A stretch of 64,000 nt of DNA from Bordetella parapertussis (GTDB lineage: Bacteria; Pseudomonadota; Gammaproteobacteria; Burkholderiales; SG8-41), in NCBI GenBank assembly GCA_945861275.1, contig CAMATZ010000019.1, forward strand, positions 27,177 through 91,176, written 5' to 3'. Of this stretch, positions 60,865 to 64,000 are shown one piece after another (positions within the stretch are counted from its first letter, which is position 1; each line of letters starts with the position of its first letter). Under the pieces are notes generated by a model, which was given only the letters and a program-made list of their open reading frames with translations, was not told where the DNA came from and made no database searches. Position numbers and translations under genes: made by a program.

Positions 60865-61665
60865 TCACGCCCGGCGTTGCTCTGCTGAATCGCGACAGGT
60901 GAGGACGCGCTCGATCCCTTTGCTGTCAATGATTGAAACGTGCTTACCTTGTACCTCAATCAGTCCATTTCTGTGGAACGCCGAGAAGACCCTGCTCACC
61001 GTTTCAAGCTTGAGGCCGAGATAGCTTCCGATTTCATTGCGGGACATGCGCAGCATGAAGCTGGACCCTGAATAGCCGCGTCGTAGCAGGCGCCTGGAAA
61101 GATTCAGGAGAAACGTGGCAAGCCGCTCTTCGGCGGACATCGCCCCAAGTAGCATCATGATGCTGTGACCGCGCATGATTTCGCGCGACAGCACCGAGTG
61201 CAAACGATGTTGCAGGAGTGGAATTTCCCGCGCGATCTTCTCAATCCGCGAGTACGGCATCCCACAGACCATGCTGTCTTCGAGCGCGATCGCGCTGTAA
61301 TCGCAGCGCCCGCTACCCAGCCCTTCTAACCCCAGAAGCTCGCCGCCCATGAAAAAGCCCGTGACCCGCTCGCGGCCTTCACGGTCGACGAAGTTCGTCT
61401 TGAAAAAGCCGCTACGGATTGCATAGAAGCAATGGAACTCGTCGCCCGCACTAAATAGGTGTTCACCGCGCTTTACACGGCGCCGGGGATAGACGATGTT
61501 TTCGACACGTTCCCGAAGTGCGGCGGGCATCCCCCCGGTGAGGCACGTTTCCTGGAGATTGCACGTCGCACAGGTAAGTTCGGGCTCGCGTATCCCTACG
61601 GTCGAAGGGAACAGGCTCAAGAGCCGTGCCTCAGGTTGCAGTCTCGGCTCGGCGCCTACGTACAT
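60865..61665 (-). CDS. fnr: FNR-type oxygen-responsive transcription regulator
   Basis: A 266-residue Crp/Fnr protein that keeps all four cluster ligands: Cys32, Cys35 and Cys41 in CATCNLQETC and Cys134 in EDSMVCGMPY, corresponding to the central Cys of FNR. A cNMP-like sensor domain (RGEHLFSAGDEFHCFYAIRS) and a helix-turn-helix (MSRNEIGSYLGLKLETVSRV) follow; ETVSR is the FNR recognition helix pattern for TTGAT half-sites. It should sense O2 through a [4Fe-4S] cluster. AAGGAGG precedes ATG 61665. Confidence 0.92.
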   Translation of the reverse strand: MYVGAEPRLQPEARLLSLFPSTVGIREPELTCATCNLQETCLTGGMPAALRERVENIVYPRRRVKRGEHLFSAGDEFHCFYAIRSGFFKTNFVDREGRERVTGFFMGGELLGLEGLGSGRCDYSAIALEDSMVCGMPYSRIEKIAREIPLLQHRLHSVLSREIMRGHSIMMLLGAMSAEERLATFLLNLSRRLLRRGYSGSSFMLRMSRNEIGSYLGLKLETVSRVFSAFHRNGLIEVQGKHVSIIDSKGIERVLTCRDSAEQRRA

Positions 61666-61816
61666 ACCCCACCTCCTTGTTGTTGTTCTGCAAATCAGGC
61701 GCACGGCGCCCACGAACCTCGGCAATGGTATTTACCCGCAATATGCCGGTCTGTTCGGTATCGAACATAGCGGATACCTGCTATGCCAACACATTGTTCT
61801 ACAAGGGATTTCATAA

Positions 61817-62572
61817 CTATTCGTCATAGCAACCATGCGTGGTGGCCGTGCGTCCGCCATCCACCACGATGTTTGCGCCACTCACGAACGACGCCGCATC
61901 TGACGCCAGGAACAGCACCACCGGCGCCACATCCTGCGGCGTGCCCTGACGGCCCAGAGGCGTGACAGCCACTCTGGATTTGTCTACCGGCGTCACGGCG
62001 ATAGTGCTTTTGCGCGGGCCGCTGGAGGAAATGCAATTGACGCGAATATTGTATTTACCCAGATCGTGCGCCATCACGTGCGTGAGCGGCAGCAAGCCGC
62101 CCTTGCCGGCGGAATAGGCTGCGATGGACGGATTGCCCAGAACACCGTCGATCGATCCGTGATTAATGATCGAGCCTGAACCGGCTTTTTTCATTAGTGG
62201 CAAGAATGCCTGCGCGCACAGAAATGCCGAGGACAAATTGCGCCCGATCATGGTTACCCAAGCCTCGTGCGTCGTTTTCTCGAATGTCTGCCGGATCGGA
62301 TCACGCCCCGCCACGTTAAACAGGATGTCAACTTGGGCGAGTGTTTTTTCGCAGGCGTTCGCTACGGCCTGCACCTGAGCCGCATCAGTTACATCGGCAT
62401 GAAAATACGGTAGCTCAAATTCATCCATGCGCAGCAGGCGCGCATCTTTCATTTCTGCGTTGTCGTCGATGCAAATCACCTGGGCGCCTTCGCGCGCGAA
62501 CATCAGCGCCGTTGCGTGACCAAGACCCCAAGCGTCGCCTGCAATCACAGCTGTCTTTTCTTTGAAATTCAT
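61817..62572 (-). CDS. SDR-family oxidoreductase (3)
   Basis: A 251-residue SDR. The cofactor motif is GDAWGLG rather than TGxxxGIG, but NVAGRD, the Ser in NHGSIDG and YSAGK are present, and CIDDNAE carries the NAD-favouring acidic residues. VSGANIVVDGG closes the protein. It follows the 3' remnant of a receptor gene by 11 bases, so it was probably part of a receptor-SDR operon that has been broken. Confidence 0.88.
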   Translation of the reverse strand: MNFKEKTAVIAGDAWGLGHATALMFAREGAQVICIDDNAEMKDARLLRMDEFELPYFHADVTDAAQVQAVANACEKTLAQVDILFNVAGRDPIRQTFEKTTHEAWVTMIGRNLSSAFLCAQAFLPLMKKAGSGSIINHGSIDGVLGNPSIAAYSAGKGGLLPLTHVMAHDLGKYNIRVNCISSSGPRKSTIAVTPVDKSRVAVTPLGRQGTPQDVAPVVLFLASDAASFVSGANIVVDGGRTATTHGCYDE

Positions 62573-62583
62573 CTTATTCCCCT

Positions 62584-62700
62584 TTATAAAGATGGTTCAT
62601 CAGGCTTTAGTATGGGTGCGCCAGATTCGCGTGTCACCTGCCGCCAGCGTTGCAATTCTTCACGAGTGTAGCGCGCCAGATCCTGTGGTGTGCTGGTCAG
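62584..62700 (-). pseudogene. 3' remnant of a second Bug/TctC receptor
   Basis: Minus-strand codons LTSTPQDLARYTREELQRWR and QVTRESGAPILKPDEPSL end in TAA. This matches the last helix of receptors (TPEELAxYxRxExxKW). The frame is lost upstream of about 62700, so roughly seven eighths of the gene is missing. It precedes the SDR at 61817 as intact receptors precede enzyme genes elsewhere here. Confidence 0.6.
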
Positions 62701-63001
62701 AGGCTCAGGTCATGGCCGATTGTGTGCATTCACGAACTCACCCTATCGACCCTAACCAGTCAATCAGGCTTTCGGAAAGCGGACGTTCAACGATGAGGGG
62801 CGGACGTTCACGTGCGCGATAGCGGCGAGTTAGACATCATCGTACACGACCTCAATCCGCGCGCCCTATCGCCGCGTGTGATAGGCTTCGTTCAAGCGCG
62901 GAGCTGGTATCAAGACCTGACGCCGATCGTCGTCACGTCGCCGCCGAACTGACAGCCGCGGCGCGCCGGGCGCGCCATTCCATTCAACAGAGGAGGGTAT
63001 C
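62701..63001. other. Non-coding or decayed stretch
   Basis: No gene is supported in these 301 bases. They separate the receptor remnant from the hydrolase at 63002 and probably contain a rearrangement junction near 62700. GGAGG for the next gene is at the end. GCGGACGTTCA occurs twice (about 62780 and 62800). Confidence 0.4.
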
Positions 63002-63781
63002 GTGCCGAACATCAAAGGACCTCTCTATTACGAGCGCATGGGCCGTACGGGCCCGGTGATGGCCTTCGTTCATCCCAATCCGATGGACCAGTCCTGTTGG
63101 ATCTACCAGATGGCGAGGTTCTCGACATGGTTCCGCTGCGTGGCGATCGACATTCCGGGCTACGGGCGCTCTCCCGCCGGTACTGCAGAAATGTCGCGCT
63201 TCGACATGGCACAGGCGCTGTGGGAGACGCTGGACGAGATCTGTCCGGGCGAGCCTGCGGTGCTTGTCGGCTGCTCCGTCGGCTCTTCCCTCGTGCCGCA
63301 CATGTACAAGCTCAGGCCCGAGCAGACCAAGGCGATGATCGTCTGCGGGACCGGTTATCGCGGGCCCGATGAGGTGTCGCCGCATATCCAATTCTACAAT
63401 GACAACGGTCTCAGCTATCGCTGGGATTTCACCTTCAAGGATTTCAGTGCTGGGTTTGGCGCTACGCCGATGGCTTCGTATTTCGCCAAGCTCTTCACCG
63501 AACGGGATGCCTTCGCCGACCTGCCGACCATCCTCACGCAACTTGCCGCGTCTCGGCCCGACGAAGAATTCTTTCAAACGATCGATTGCCCGATGATCAT
63601 CCTTTCGGGCAGCGAAGACGGCGCCCATCCAGGCGCCTTCAAGCTCCATAAGCTCGTCCCCCGCTGCGAGATGAAGACCCTGCACGGGGCCGGACACGCC
63701 TGCCAGCTCGAGCAACCGTGGCTCTTCGATCAATACATGATCGAATTCCTGAAGAAGCACGAGCTGTTTCCGGTCAAATAG
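63002..63781 (+). CDS. Alpha/beta hydrolase
   Basis: A 259-residue hydrolase with a full catalytic triad: Ser in AVLVGCSVGSSLVP, Asp in ILSGSEDGAHPG and His in GAGHACQLEQP. MAFVHPNPMDQSCWIYQMAR forms the oxyanion region. The start is GTG 63002, preceded by AGAGGAGG. It resembles esterases and C-C hydrolases of aromatic catabolism; no specific substrate can be named. An IS element follows. Confidence 0.87.
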   Translation: MPNIKGPLYYERMGRTGPVMAFVHPNPMDQSCWIYQMARFSTWFRCVAIDIPGYGRSPAGTAEMSRFDMAQALWETLDEICPGEPAVLVGCSVGSSLVPHMYKLRPEQTKAMIVCGTGYRGPDEVSPHIQFYNDNGLSYRWDFTFKDFSAGFGATPMASYFAKLFTERDAFADLPTILTQLAASRPDEEFFQTIDCPMIILSGSEDGAHPGAFKLHKLVPRCEMKTLHGAGHACQLEQPWLFDQYMIEFLKKHELFPVK

Positions 63782-63930
63782 GTTGCGATCCCGCCCGGCC
63801 CGCGCTCGTCTGACCGGCCGGTTTGAGGAAGCAACTTCGATGACCGGTTGTGGCCTATTGTGTTGAAAAACTCCCTCTGCTGACTGGAATTTAGTAAAAT
63901 ATGCTTATTGCATATTGATGCAGAGGTGCG

Positions 63931-64000
63931 ATGATGATGGGACGGCAAGCAGGCGTTCAGGCGCCATTGTTCTATGCCTTCAATCTTGAAAGCCACGTCC
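63931..64000 (+). mobile_element. 5' end of an IS transposase gene, cut by the window edge
   Basis: The frame MMMGRQAGVQAPLFYAFNLE then SHV matches the start of IS1182/IS5-like transposases (GRQxxxxxLFYxFNLExHVP). The Met codons at 63931, 63934 and 63937 are alternatives. The left IS end probably lies near 63850-63870, where TGTTGAAAAACTCC occurs, but the terminal repeat cannot be verified without the other end. Confidence 0.7.

Noticed and set aside
1..64000. tRNA, rRNA and riboswitches
   Set aside because: No cloverleaf with a conserved T-loop, no rRNA core sequence and no known riboswitch motif was recognised when reading both strands; a covariance-model scan would be needed to exclude them.

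Overview
The window looks like chromosomal DNA of a GC-rich betaproteobacterium of the Burkholderiales type. Thirteen apparently intact genes encode periplasmic solute receptors of the Bug/TctC family, an expansion typical of Bordetella, Cupriavidus and their relatives, and no TctA or TctB membrane partner is present. Around the receptors lie small leftward or rightward gene sets for uptake and oxidation of organic acids and aromatic compounds. No rRNA, tRNA or CRISPR array was seen.

Layout. 0.1-7.8 kb: a cupin, Bug receptors, an FGE-like protein, a hydratase, SDRs and an amidohydrolase. 7.8-17.0 kb: a leftward signalling operon with overlapping stops and starts, made of a kinase with ten GAF domains (interrupted by one TAG codon), a single-domain response regulator, an H-box/REC/cyclase-like protein and an SDR. 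17.2-20.3 kb: a 2-oxoglutarate oxygenase, a scrambled interval with palindromes, a receptor remnant, a repeat-bearing secreted protein and a duplicated tail of the oxygenase. 20.4-26.3 kb: a SulP-STAS-cNMP transporter, a ThDP enzyme, a divergent HpxZ/AtzH-like gene and a VapBC pair. 26.5-35.1 kb: hydrolase, receptors, an exported FMN enzyme, an IS91-type remnant and a 2-hydroxyacid dehydrogenase. 35.4-43.0 kb: Rieske oxygenase with its reductase and a RidA protein, then a hydroxyacid oxidase, an aldo/keto reductase and a receptor. 43.1-50.5 kb: MaoC hydratase, class III CoA-transferase, acyl-CoA dehydrogenase, CitE-type lyase, CMD protein, receptor and class I CoA-transferase. 50.9-58.9 kb: GST, NTF2-fold protein, three receptors, a CocE-type hydrolase, a class II aldolase and an esterase. 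59-64 kb: CBS protein, receptor, FNR regulator, SDR, hydrolase and the start of an IS transposase.

How it fits together (inference). The receptors probably deliver different carboxylates to transporters encoded elsewhere. The 43-50 kb enzymes can form an acid activation, dehydrogenation, hydration and C-C cleavage route for a short dicarboxylate. The Rieske pair would demethylate or hydroxylate an aromatic acid.

The most striking non-coding signal is a repeated promoter module with a conserved TTGACT-17 bp-TAGATT core. It stands upstream of four leftward genes: the GAF kinase, the ThDP enzyme, a Bug receptor and the exported FMN enzyme. A fifth, diverged copy faces the opposite way. The intergenic DNA is also rich in inverted-repeat elements: a 150-bp and a 257-bp MITE-like element, heptamer hairpins, CTATTCAG-ended repeats and two 40-44-bp palindromes. 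Several gene remnants indicate continuing local rearrangement.
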